From: Saturnia japonica
Lineage: Eukaryota; Arthropoda; Insecta; Lepidoptera; Saturniidae
DNA: 64,000 bases
Direction: 5' to 3'
Assembly: GCA_033032175.1 (NCBI GenBank)
Contig: CM065319.1
Span: forward strand, 17,643,018-17,707,017
The notes below the pieces were generated by a model. The model made no database searches, had not been told where the DNA came from, and saw only the letters and a list, made by a program, of their open reading frames with translations. The position numbers were made by a program, and so were the translations under genes. Below are positions 35,602 through 47,504 of this stretch, piece by piece. Each line of letters begins with the position of its first letter. Position 1 is the first letter of the stretch.

Positions 35602-37059
35602 AATAAAGAGTAAGTTGGAATTAGTACACTTGTATCACGTATCGGGACCTGTACCGGCCACCGGCTAAATTACCGATCTCCGGATGGTATACTAATTATA
35701 CCTGGGCAAAGTAATCCCAGTTCAGACGCCTGGAGTTACGAGTGTACTGTTATATGTGGTTGCGGATTCACCTATCCACGCAAAAATTACGCATCTAAGC
35801 CCACTCACCTAGATGTTTCTTAGCGCTGCACCAAGTTGGTAGGTATTCACGCAGCCGGCTGGCGAATCTCGTCTCTCAATTGCACATCCAAACCCGAAAA
35901 TATTCATCCAGACGCTTCACTGATATATAATTCTTTACACTGTATTTACAACACAATTAACACAGTTAAAGTTAATCGGCAAGGTTTTCTTATTATAAAC
36001 CAACAAAAAAACGGCGGCAGCAGTGAACTCGACTTAAGACCTATTAGTACTCACTTACTTCACACCGCGGCGCGTGCGGCTGTGGTTCTCACACACACTG
36101 ATGATTCATACAACTGTGCGCGTAATTTGAGCGAGCTTATAGTCAACATTTACCATGATAGGAAATCCTAACAACCATGTACTATGTAAACAGGACCTAT
36201 GTGGCCAAAATCACACAAGCAAAACATACTAATACTAATAAAACACCAATCACAATACAAAAGTAATATTAATTCAAAAAACGTTAAGTTACCTATATAA
36301 AGTGTATATTAAAAATAAAAATTTCTAATTAGAAGATAGGCTTAATTTTATTTTGTATACAATCACTATAAAGACTTTTTTATTCAAGATTCCAGCAATG
36401 TTTAAATTAACAACAAGTACCGCTACTCGACATTAGAAGTCGCTATAAATAATTTTATACACTATAGATCTAGTTGCTATGTATTACGGTTGTTATTTAC
36501 AAAGTATTTATAAAGTCGATGCTATTCGAATAGGGATGTATGGCACTTTGTTAAGAGAATTACTTATCGATGATTTATTTTGGTCATAACATTCGTTGTA
36601 TACGCTGCATATTTATATTTATTTATATTATTCATTCGTGCATTCATACATATATTCATTCACTCATTATTTCCTTTCTAGTTCCCACCCCAGTCGCTTT
36701 CAAAACGCATCGCCGAGAGGTCACGTCATAGATTCGCTCTTAACAAGTAGAAGTGACAGTTCACTCATTCATTACTCTTTCAGAAACGCTCCCCTAAAAG
36801 TGTTTAAAAATTAACCAGCACCCACGCTGAACTACCTATAAAATTAGTGCTTACTGGAAAAACCCGAGCCTGAGTACCAGTGAGGATATAGAAACCAAAA
36901 GAACTTGCGACCTATGGAAACGGTGGACGTGGAGCGACAAGGTACCTATTTTTTTTACCTTCATTCGTTTTCAAATTAATGAAACTTTTAAAGATTATAA
37001 TTTACAATATTTTGCGCCTAAAAGTAGAGACAAAATATAATTATAGTAAAAATTAATGT
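35602..37059. other. Intergenic, nothing firm
   Basis: 35640-36170 is GC-richer and includes a 111-residue frame (35836-36171) without recognisable domain. 36600-36680 has ttcattca-type low complexity. Confidence 0.35.
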
Positions 37060-37140
37060 TGATGCCTATACAATTAATAAAATTGAAATGTCCGTTAGTA
37101 ATGGCAAAATAACAGCTTATTACTACATGCATATGTGGTG
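37060..37140 (-). repeat. Repeat family A, short fragment
   Basis: 'aaaattgaaatgtccgttag' and 'caaaataacagcttattac' match the start of the inverted copy at 45.7 kb. Confidence 0.5.
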
Positions 37141-37259
37141 TTCATAATTTTTAAGTACCAACTTTTTATTGGGTTTTGACAATTTTTAAGAAATACAAGA
37201 CGATACATTATATGGCTTTCAATTTATGTTTAAACCAATTTACAATTGTGATATAGGTC

Positions 37260-37880
37260 AAAACGCCTTTATTTCGTGACCCCGAAGTCTGCGCAACCGT
37301 GGAGCCCATCGTCACCGCTATGAAAGGGCTAAAGGCCATTATTTGGTGACCGCAATGATAGCGCAACCTCCCAGGTTCCCACCTCAGAGCGTATTATCGC
37401 ATTTGTCACCACTTTTGTGTGATGATCCGTGACAGCATTTTGGTGACTTAAGAGTTTGAGTTGTCACCTTAATTGTGGCCCTACTTTGCGCTGCTGCAAT
37501 GGCGATCACTCTCCACATCGTGGAGCTACTACACCGGACGCAGCTTCAAACTGTGCAGGCATACTCCAGCGTGGCCTACACCACGCAGCGCTTGTCTGCT
37601 GCATGACTGTTTGTGGCGCTTCGGACAGTGGAAGGTGTTGTGTCATCTCATACTGCATCGTATCGCATCACGGCATCTCATTGACAGGACACGCAGCAAC
37701 ATGACGGTGTTCACCTCCCTCGTCGCGCTCTATCTGCTCATGTATTCGCATCCGTATCTTGTGTATCACCTCCGTCTGCTGCCCTTGCCCTCAGATCATA
37801 CTATACAAGCAGATCAGCTTCTCCAATCCATTAGATTTTTATCTATATCATATACCCTGTCCATTAGTGCAAGAACATAG
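37260..37880 (+). other. GC-richer island with 135-residue open frame, function unknown
   Basis: The segment stands out from its AT-rich surroundings. Two direct repeats of about 50 bases occur at 37266 and 37336 (TTTATTTCGTGACC / ATTATTTGGTGACC, each followed by GCGCAACC). Downstream, 37473-37880 is open for 135 residues (WPYFALLQWRSLSTSWSYYT ... NMTVFTSLVALYLLMYSHPY), with a hydrophobic stretch. A second frame from 37499 (MAITLHIVELLHRTQLQTVQ) also looks protein-like, so a frameshifted gene or transposon fragment is possible. I do not recognise either. Confidence 0.3.
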
Positions 37881-39123
37881 TGAATGTCGGTTTTTTAGAT
37901 TTTTTAGTTGATTCGATTCCCGGTATAAGTATGTTTTTTTTTAGAAAATTTGTGAATGCAGTTATTATTTCATAAAATAAAATAATGTTATAGTATGTAG
38001 GCTTGGTACCCAGTGTACTCAATACCAAACTCTTCTAACAATACTTTAAATTTATAATTAATTTCCAGGGTATGGAAGCAAAACAAGTGAACTTAAGGAT
38101 TTATTTCAGAGCGAGTGTGTCTACGCTACATTGCATCGACTTAAATATAAAATAACAAATTAATAATAATAATGCGCCGGAGTAGGTGCAATGGCGGCAC
38201 AATCGGATCCGTGATAGGTGCCAGCATGTGGCTATCTTTAATAAGGCGTGTCTTAGCCTATTGTTCCTTATCGGAGTGTAATTATGTCTTATATCTTTAA
38301 GGAGCGTTCGAACGGACCAGCCTACTATCTTATTACTCAAGATAGTAGACTAGCCAGTGACTCGCTACAATGTTTTCTTTGAGTAACATTTGATATCGTC
38401 AACATTTAATATACTTTCCTCCATGTCCCGTCTGTTTTTTCCATTCTGTATATGGCATTTTTAACACATTAAATAAAGAAGAATAGGTACAGAACTTGAT
38501 CGTCGGTACGGAATATAATATGATATTGTTATCGATGTCGATAATACTAGTAAGCAATTCACCAGCTTTAATTGAGTAGCAACAAATCACTAGTTAAATT
38601 AAAATAAACTTTGTTTCTATAACGTTAAGGTTGTTTGTTATTAGTGAAGTTTTATAACACCATTTATTTTTCTTTAAAATATGATTTTATTTCATTAATG
38701 AAGAGATGTTACTCTCCGATTGTATGTTTTACCTCCATTTAGAAGATTTTTATTTCTATCATCGTTTTTACACTCTAAAATTAAAGAATAAATTATGATA
38801 AACGATTTATTTGCATCACGTAAAACGATTTTTAAACGGCCACTCTGTTATAGTGTTTGAACGGTTCCGTAAATTCATATTAATCTATAACGACTACCAT
38901 AGATAATACACTAACACGAGAACGACTACAGCCGGACTGAGTTTAAGTTTGTGGAACTACACATGATTATGGTTGACGCGACACACCTACTTACTGATTC
39001 TAATGTATTCTTTGTTCTGTGGGCGTGATTGTATGTATGTATGTTGGCATCACTGGATGTATTATGAGTAGGGTAGAGACGAATAAAAATCATCGACATT
39101 TTCTCATAAGATTATCGATATAT
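37881..39123. other. Intergenic, nothing firm
   Basis: 38100-38360 contains a palindromic 'actatcttattactcaaga'/'gatagtagac' patch; otherwise no repeat partner or gene. Confidence 0.35.
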
Positions 39124-39369
39124 AAGGACTGCCTCGTTATCGCGACTGCTATGATCGAGGTCTGGGTTCAATTCCCAGGTCGAGCAAAGTGTTATTGGGT
39201 TTTTCCTATGAAATTCTCAGTAGCAGCTCGGAATGTGGCTTAGTGCCCGATTAATGGCAATAGGCTCGCTCCTTATTATATAGGAACTAAAAATACAGTC
39301 GGCGAATTGTGGGTGTACATTAGTACACCTCTGCCTAACCCTTCGGGGAATACAGGCGTGATGGTATGC
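39124..39369 (+). mobile_element. tRNA-derived SINE, copy lacking the A box
   Basis: Same family as 21708-21983, ending 'gggaatacaggcgtgatggt'. The segment with the A box is deleted (gcctcgttat joins cgcgactgct), the B box GGTTCAATTCCC is kept. Confidence 0.85.
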
Positions 39370-40149
39370 ATTTTTAATCGCGATATAACAATATTCGATA
39401 TTTATTTTACAAAATCAAATTCATATATATTTCTATATATTTTTAAGGCAAGTTTAAACGTTGGTTTTGTATAATTTAATGTTCATCGCGTATCGTTCAT
39501 TTAAAAAAAATCCGTTACACTCTTCATAATATGCAATATACAGAATATCATTTGAATTTGTCTATGGCCTTACTGTCTACGAAAATTAATTGTGTATTTA
39601 AACTGTATATGTGATACCAACTTCGGTGTGGTGCGGTTTTCAAGCTATACGTGTTGTTTTGTTTCAATTTCTTGAGTGGAAGTTGTTTAAAAATGTAAGG
39701 TATGTCATAAGAGCTATATTGGCATGTAGGTAGTTCTAACTATTTTAGTCGTAATAAACTGGTTAACGAACACACTGCATTTTATTATCTCTGTCATATT
39801 TTATTAGCAAGTTTCGAAATAACGAGATATATATAAAAAAAAGACTACTTTGTGTCAACTTGTGAACAAATAAGGATATACCAATTAATCGCTATTTTAT
39901 TCTTGACAATTGTAGATATTAACTGGAAATATCGATGTGATAAACAATTTTTTTTTAATTGCTCATCCCTAGTTTAGGGTTGCAAATTTGCAATGATATA
40001 CCGAAATTCCAATACAATAAATAGAAAGACAATATAATAAAACTTTTAGCTAATAATATCGATTTTGAAAATACCCATCGAAATATCGAAAACACTTTCG
40101 TGACCTTGAATTTTTATCATTAGTAATCATTACGGACAACATTAACATA
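39370..40149. other. Intergenic, nothing recognised
   Basis: AT-rich with no supported exon. Confidence 0.4.
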
Positions 40150-40430
40150 TCTATAATAATAAATAAGTTGTTCTGTCTGTTTGTATGTCCGGATTTCAAT
40201 CAAAAATGGCTTAACCGATTCTTATGAAATTTTGTACACGGGATGCTTATTTCATGGGTCAAATGATAGGGTATAAGATATTTCAATACTTTTAGAAATC
40301 GAAAAAAAAAAAATTTTTCATTCTTTCATAACCGATCTTGATGAAATTATGTAAACGGGAAGTATAAGTCATCTATGAATGATGACAATTTTTAACAATA
40401 TTTTTAAGAATAATAAAGATTATTTCCAAA
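40150..40430 (-). repeat. Repeat family G, partial copy
   Basis: Contains 'tgtctgtttgtatgtccgga', 'ggcttaaccgattcttatga' and 'accgatcttgatgaaatta', matching the left part of the copy at 48.4 kb and the sequence across the LTR insertion point. This family resembles LINE 3' tails of Lepidoptera. Confidence 0.65.
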
Positions 40431-40924
40431 ATTTTTATTTTTCATTATAGATTTTTTTTTTTAAACTAAATAAATATGCGGCGTTTTCCATTAGATATGT
40501 CAATCGGTTCGAGTAAATCCTACAAAACAGGTTTTTCGTAAATAGCCCGTTTTGAACTAAATGTGTATCATTCGCGACTAAACGAACCAAATAATGCCTT
40601 GACCACCAAAACCAAAATAACTTTTTATGCTCTGTATTAAAATATAATGTACATCCATCTATATCTATAGGTACCAATATTTTACACAGGAAAGATTTGA
40701 TTCTTTGTTTGTAATGGATAAACTCAATAACTACTAGATCGATTTTTAAAATTCTTTCACCAATATAAAGCTACAGTATAAGCGAGTAACATATGCTATA
40801 TTATAATTCGATAAGTTAATTTATTTATCATAAAAATATCAATAGTTTTACGCAAAGTATAAAATTAATAATAAAACAAAATTTATAAAAATATAAAGTT
40901 GGCGATGTTTGACCTATAAAATTA

Positions 40925-41160
40925 ACACGGGCTGTTAGGACAACCATCTGTGGGTCCTCTTTAAAAAAAAAAGACAAAGTTCACACACACACTTTTATTG
41001 TTCACATGAAATACAGCAGGTATATTGACACGACAAGAGGCGACTGTCTTTGATTAAAGATGGATAATGCCTACTGCTTATTATAATAAACGTGCATTTA
41101 TATAGAAACAAAATATGCTGACTTATAGTTTTAAGTGAATATTAAAGTTCATAACAGGGC
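40925..41160 (-). repeat. Repeat family F, copy 2 (inverted)
   Basis: 'caaccatctgtgggtcctct', a CA run, 'cgacaagaggcgactgtc' and 'aataaacgtgcatttatat' are the reverse complement of copy 1 at 30.2-30.4 kb. Confidence 0.7.
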
Positions 41161-41164
41161 GAAA

Positions 41165-41400
41165 CCGTGGGGCACAGTTAGTACAAAATATTATAAATGC
41201 GAAAGTAACTCGGTATGGTTGTATGTTACGTTTTCACACTTAAACCGCTGAACCAATTTTAATGAACTTTGGCATAGAGATAGATTGGATCTTGGGAATG
41301 GACATAGGCTACCTTTTGTCGCAAAATATAAAACTTGATAGAGTGAATAGGGGATGAAAGTATGTATGAAAAACACACCATTTCTAAAACTAGGGGTATG
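41165..41400 (-). repeat. LINE-type 3' tail fragment
   Basis: 'tattataaatgcgaaagtaa', 'aaccgctgaaccaattttaa' and 'atggacataggctacctttt' are the hallmarks of a common lepidopteran RTE-like tail. Confidence 0.6.
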
Positions 41401-42651
41401 AAAATTAATTTAAGTCATGTTCGCTATTTTTAACCGACTTCAACATAAAGCGAAGCGCAAACTAATGATAAATTATCAATTTCCTATAACAAAAAAATCG
41501 TAATAACGATTAACTAGTAACTAGTCTGTGAACTTGACTGTTCGGTGACGGAAACAGTTATGAGACCATAGCTTTTTCTAAGGTATATTGTAAGTTGATA
41601 AATAAAGTCCCAGTTAGAACCTACCTAAAATTAAACTCTTTATTATAAACTCTGTATGTGTTTATCATGAAATAGAAATTAAATTCAACACAATAATTAA
41701 AATGTTTGATGTGATCCATTGATTAATGAGACGTGAAGGAAAGCGGTGATTGTGACGCTATAGTATCATAAATTATAGTAAACGTGAACGTGGTCGGTTA
41801 CGTGCCACATCTAACTGAACTTCAAACGTCCATAGGTATTAGGTATTCACTTGCCTCTGTTGGTATAATGCTGTTGCTGCCATAATTTGTTGTCATTGAT
41901 GCGAAGTGCTTGACTGTTGAGCACTTCTATCTCTGAACCGTGAATCGTGACCACTTCACGTGATTTATAATTAAATTCATCGCGTCGTGACTTTGCATAT
42001 ATCGCATTTTTCAAATTAGGCGATGTATGTATTTTTTTAACGGTTAACAAAATATATTCCAGGGTATGTGCCAGAAATAAAACCTATAAGAAATAACAAT
42101 TTGGCTTCTTGTTCTGTAAGTGTTGTAGTAATATAATATTGCAAGTAAATGTAATATAGCATTTATATTTTTATTCTAAACCCGAGAGCATTCAGATCGA
42201 TGGCTCTTAGAAATGAGTAAGTAATATAGCTAAATATCGTTAAATCAACAGAGTAGGTACCTATGTCAAACATAAAATTACCCATTAAGTATACATTTTT
42301 CGTTTATTTACTAAAATGTATAATTTTTTTGCATGGACATGAAATAGGTACCTGAAGATTATTTACCGCTGTTCCGTGGACACGTGTATAGCGGATTCGT
42401 GTACAGGTACATACTTTGGTATTGCCGAGATGATCTAGAACGTCTAAAAATATATTTTCTTTGTAGAAATTAAATAAATAAAATTATTAGTAGAAATAAA
42501 ATACAATTTTAAGACCGATAAGCATGATTAAAATTTATAGAACTGTAAAACGTAGAATTAGTACATAAAACGCCTAAGATGATTCCTATTTCCTACAATA
42601 TTGACAGAACTGCTTTCAACATACATTTTTTAAATCAGGTTTAAATTAAAA
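41401..42651. other. Intergenic with one unrecognised short frame
   Basis: Apart from the minus-strand frame at 41847-42050, nothing is recognised. Confidence 0.35.
41847..42050 (-). CDS. Short unrecognised open frame
   Basis: Minus-strand 67 residues ending in TAA-type stop near 41847 (KSREVVTIHGSEIEVLNSQA then LRINDNKLWQQQHYTNRGK). The peptide has ordinary, non-repetitive composition, unlike most frames here. It could be the last exon of a gene or a decayed transposon; no splice acceptor was confirmed. Confidence 0.2.
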   Translation of the reverse strand: MLTVKKIHTSPNLKNAIYAKSRRDEFNYKSREVVTIHGSEIEVLNSQALRINDNKLWQQQHYTNRGK

Positions 42652-43875
42652 AAAAAATGGGTGCGTGTACTTATGTACGCGCGTGAGAAGTTAAACTTCT
42701 TTGGCATCATTATAAAATAGTTTTTAATTGCATGCAAATAATTAATTACAATAAAATAATAGAAGGATTGGAAAAGGATAATCAACAAAGTTCATTTTAA
42801 ATTTGAAAAATTAAATAAATAAATATTTATTTTCTTACATTAAGTCTAACATAAATTGTCTTATTATTCGAATTGTATTTTTCATTAAATGATGTCCACT
42901 TCCATAGTATCTTCCGGTAATGTCTGAATCGGAACTTATATAATTAATATATATATAATTATTAAAAACCAAATTTAGAGAATAATAAATATATAAGACA
43001 TAATTTGTACTAAATATTATAAGATTCTTAATTTGAAATGTTTATTATTGATTATTTAATATTTTAAAAATAAATTTAATAATAAATTCAAAAATTTAAT
43101 TTATTTTTTTTCATTTTTTTAATATCTTTATTCATTTCTTAATTTAATATTCACTTTTCATTTTTATCAAAAAAAAAATTCATTAAATTTATTTAGTTAT
43201 TTTTATAAATATTTATTATTTATTCAATTTAATAGCAAATATTAAAAATTAATATTATAATTTGATGTTCAATTTTAATTTTTATCACAAACTTTTTATT
43301 AAATGTTTTATTAAATTTATTTATTTATTTTGTAAATATTAAATAACCAATAATAAGTATTTAACATTAATAATTTAATAATATTTAGTGTTAATTATAT
43401 TAAATAAAAGTATTTTAATTTATATCAATAAATAATACATACGGATAGTTAACCTCAATTATATTGGAGCACTTGAAAAAGTATATAAGCACAATTTTTT
43501 TCACTAATATTCACAAATAGTAATTAATATCAATCAAAATATTCAATTTAAATCACTACTGAATATAATTTATTAGCACAAATATAATTCGCACTTGTAT
43601 GAAACTAAAACACGTGTTGGGAATGTATAAACTAGAAACATGTTGATAAATATTATAAATATGAAAACAGTGATCAGAGGTGACGAGCGTACCAACATGC
43701 GCGACTAATATCGAGGTTCAATTTCTATTTTGTTGGTAGCTTTTTTTTCGAGACTTAATGAGCGGTTAAGCCGACAACTTCATACTGTTAATTTTGTGTC
43801 ACAGATGCGCGCGCATCTTAAAATTTCACTCTCATCATTTTTTCATAACGCGCCTAAAGAAGTATAACTTCAAAA
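42652..43875 (-). mobile_element. AT-rich MITE with palindromic ends, copy 2 (inverted)
   Basis: Reverse-orientation match to 6988-8229 along its full length. Ends are GAAGTTAAACTTC at 42687-42699 and GAAGTATAACTTC at 43859-43871. High similarity and almost full length suggest recent mobilisation. Confidence 0.82.
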
Positions 43876-44187
43876 AAACTCTTTCGAAGTATTGCATTGG
43901 GTTGAGTTTAGAATCTTGGATTCAAAAGAGATTAGATCCCTGATTATAACGGTACCACTCTCATTACAAGGTAATTTGTAGTTACGAGAAAATTAATAAA
44001 TTCAAAATTAACAAATACAAAAACTGTGAAATTGAAAGCAACATTACGAGTTGGAATTCGTATTCTGTCATCCAACTAACATTAAAAATTTTACAAAACA
44101 AAAACCAGATACAAATACCTACACTGACTGAAGCGCGTTTATATATTATCTCAGCGAAACTTAACAAAATAGTAAACAAACATGTAG

Positions 44188-45548
44188 TGTTATATTATTT
44201 ATCTGGAAGATAATCTTATTTATCTTATTTAATATCTACTTTATATTATTCATCATAAGTTCATTTGATTTACCTTATTATTGTTTTGGTGTACCTATTC
44301 TTTTATTTCCAGGATACCAATTAATGATAGGTTTATGTATTGATGCGTTTAGATAATTTATAACTTGATAATTTTGGTTTAATAACAGCTTTGTTAATAT
44401 TTTAGGTTCGTATTGTTTACATTGCAATATTATGACAATCTCTGTCATTGATAATTCTTTGATAGTAATAGAGCATGCGCAGTTAGGAGTTTCTCAGGTA
44501 TAGACAAATATTCTATCCAGGTTCTAGTTTAGCAAAATAAATCTATGATTAGATTTATTTTGAATTTTTAAAATAAGAAAAGTCTAGTAAGATGAAAATT
44601 TGAATTCAAACGAAAATAGAAAATTAGAACAGAGAGTATGACAGATTTTTCAGGATCGATCTGATCATGGGATTATTGGACGGCAGACCTTGGAATCGTA
44701 GTAACGTTTTTATATTAAATATCAAGTGTTTTGATAAAAACCAAATTATTGTACGGCAGACCTTTGAATAGTTGATACGTTTATAATTTAAATATCTACA
44801 GTTTGATAAAATAACTATTTTTGTGGGTGAAGTACCCTATTGAAGAAGACAATAATAATCCAGGTATAAGTTCCTGGAATATTATTGTCTTCTTCAATAG
44901 GGTACTTCACCCATAAAATAGTTATTTTATCAAACTGTAGATATTTAAATTATAAACGTATCAACTATTCAAAGGTCTGCCGTACAATAATTTGGTTTTT
45001 ATCAAAACACTTGATAATTATTATAAAAACGTTACTACGATTCCAAGGTCTGCCGTCCAATAATCCCATGATCAGATCGATCCTGAAAAATCTGTCATAC
45101 TCTCTGTTCTAATTTTCTATTTTCGTTTGAATTCAAATTTTCATCTTACTAGACTTTTCTTATTTTAAAAATTCAAAATAAATCTAATCATAGATTTATT
45201 TTGCTAAACTAGAACCTGGATAGAATATTTGTCTATACCTGAGAAACTCCTAACTGCGCATGCTCTATTACTATCAAAGAATTATCAATGACAGAGATTG
45301 TCATAATATTGCAATGTAAACAATACGAACCTAAAATATTAACAAAGCTGTTATTAAACCAAAATTATCAAGTTATAAATTATCTAAACGCATCAATACA
45401 TAAACCTATCATTAATTGGTATCCTGGAAATAAAAGAATAGGTACACCAAAACAATAATAAGGTAAATCAAATGAACTTATGATGAATAATATAAAGTAG
45501 ATATTAAATAAGATAAATAAGATTATCTTCCAGATAAATAATATAACA
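44188..45548. repeat. 1.36-kb near-perfect palindrome with 8-nt loop (foldback element)
   Basis: The left arm (44188-44864) and right arm (44873-45548) are reverse complements over about 677 bases with only a handful of differences that I could find, for example near 44715-44725 and 44820-44828. The loop is tataagtt (44865-44872), closed by CCAGG/CCTGG. The outer ends are TGTTATATT and AATATAACA-like, and GTAG sits directly on both sides (44184-44187 and 45549-45552), a possible 4-bp target duplication. No convincing protein is encoded; open frames on either strand are mirror images of one another. It could be a foldback transposon or a hairpin-RNA source. Confidence 0.92.
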
Positions 45549-45694
45549 GTAGTTAAGCAATTTTTCAAAATTTATTTTGTTTTATTATAATATTATGCAC
45601 TTTTTTGTAAATATTTTGATAGTTCTAATAAATATAACATAGTGAAAAATTAATTTTACACTAAATTTCTTTAATAAATACAAAACCTTCTATC

Positions 45695-46228
45695 TATACA
45701 GTTTATAAAATTGAAATGTCTGTTTTTAATGTCAAAATAATAGTTTTTTACTAAATGCATATGAAAGTATATACGATAACTATGTATCAAAAAAATCAAT
45801 TTGTTAAATTTTTATCTGTCTGCCTGTTTGTTCCGGATAATGTCCGAAACGGTTGGACCGATTTTGACAGGACTTTCACTGATAGGTAGCTGATTATATA
45901 GGAAATAACTTAGACTACTTTTTTTACCTACTATTTCACCCTAGACAATTAGGGTTACTCACAAATAAAAAAAAAACTGGTCATGGTGAATCAATTCGGA
46001 CGCTTAAATAGTTTATGCTGAGTAAACCATAAGATATATAGCAAATTAATGTACAATATAATTATAGGCATTAAAAAGACCTACAAAAAAGTCTAGGAGA
46101 GTATACGTCTATCTTTTAAGGAACACCCACAATAAGCATTTTTGGGAGCGGGGAAGCAAGAGCATCATTCAAGAGCAAGCGGGCATTCTGTAGTCCACGT
46201 GAGCAAAGCCACGGACACAGCTAGTTAT
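45695..46228 (-). repeat. Repeat family A, inverted copy
   Basis: Contains 'ccgaaacggttggaccga', 'ctttcactgataggtagctg' and 'tagtccacgtgagcaaagcc'. Close to the copy at 17.9 kb. Confidence 0.72.
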
Positions 46229-47504
46229 ATTCTAAAACAAAAGGAATACTATAGTTGTACCTAAGGTTAAGCCATTAAAAAGTAAATAGGTAGCGAGTAG
46301 CGGCCGAAGGGAGCACCAAGTGTGTTAGTTTGGGATGAGTGCCAACTCCAATCTTATCATTTATTATTGTTACTCTAAGTTGAATCAATAAGTTGTACTC
46401 TAAATTGCAAGTTTGACTTTGAAACTTTGAACATCCTATAACTTCGGCCAGGGGCATTACTTTTCCATGGAAATAGTATCAGAGGATAGAGAATCCACCC
46501 GCCCTGTTACTTTTCCTGCCACTCAGCAAACAAAATGTCGAAATTTCGAATTTCACCATGTAACTTTAAAGTACCGATAACTCAGTACAGGTGAATTAAC
46601 TTGTAATGGGAGCCTAATCCAGAGGAGTTTAGGATTGACATATTCATACTCAATCATACAATCATTCATTCGCGCAGACAGAATGATACCGACATTCTAG
46701 CAGCCTTTTTTGGTGTTGGGTAGTGCAGACCAATACACCATGTAGGGTTCATAATTTGTGGTGTCACACCCCTTCCGTTTCGTCTCATTCACGCATAGCA
46801 CATCAATACTTCTCTCATCTATCATTTGACATACTTCATTTATTTTTCATTAAATCCTCTCCAAACATTCAACGTAGCAAAGCGGCTTTCCACAGCCTGC
46901 TTTCCGGCCCCGTTGGAAACGAAACATGATGGGTTGCGAACCGTACTGACGCCAATTTTATTTATTGTTTTAGAAATCATTGCATTCCCACGAGCAGCTA
47001 GGGAAAAATAATCGAAACTAGCAGAACCCCGCTTACCAGACATGGGTTAGCCTTAGTCTGGGGTCACCAGGTCCCAGGGTAATTTGGCACGCTACTGACT
47101 AGGCTCGCCCGTAGCCACGCATCCATCGGCACGGCAAATATTGGATCGGCGGAGAGGAAAGGAAAAGGAAATATTGGAAAGTATAGGCATTCGAGATAGG
47201 AAATTTATGGATATTGACAGGAAAAGGTTTAAAAGGATACTACTGTCTCGGAAGGCTAAGCGTAATTTAGCAGTAGTTCGGGGGGCCGGGGTCGCGTACC
47301 CGTATAAAGTAACAGACTCACAGGTACAGCACACCGAATATTTGGCAACTAAATTCTATAACCTGTATTTGCCACACATGACAATGGCAAAATTGCCTAC
47401 ATAACAAAAAGACAAAATTAAAAAAAAGTACTATCAACTACGCTTACCAGTGATAAATAGGCTTACCATCAGGGAAAGTAATGTCAACAGTGCTGCCAAG
47501 TTAG
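46229..47504. other. Probable decayed retroelement region
   Basis: 46720-47340 is GC-richer with overlapping frames on both strands (for example minus-strand AVESRFATLNVWRGFNEK at its end, plus-strand MDRRRGKEKEILESIGIRDR). It has the look of an eroded LINE, but no diagnostic motif was confirmed. Confidence 0.3.

Noticed and set aside
35836..36171. 111-residue plus-strand frame as a gene
   Set aside because: No recognisable domain, no splice partner, and composition shifts along its length.
44885..45568. Short frames on both strands in the palindrome
   Set aside because: Mirror images of each other through the inverted repeat, AT-driven and hydrophobic, without recognisable domain.
46720..47404. 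A host gene in overlapping frames
   Set aside because: Frames on both strands conflict and no family motif could be confirmed; a decayed retroelement is more likely.
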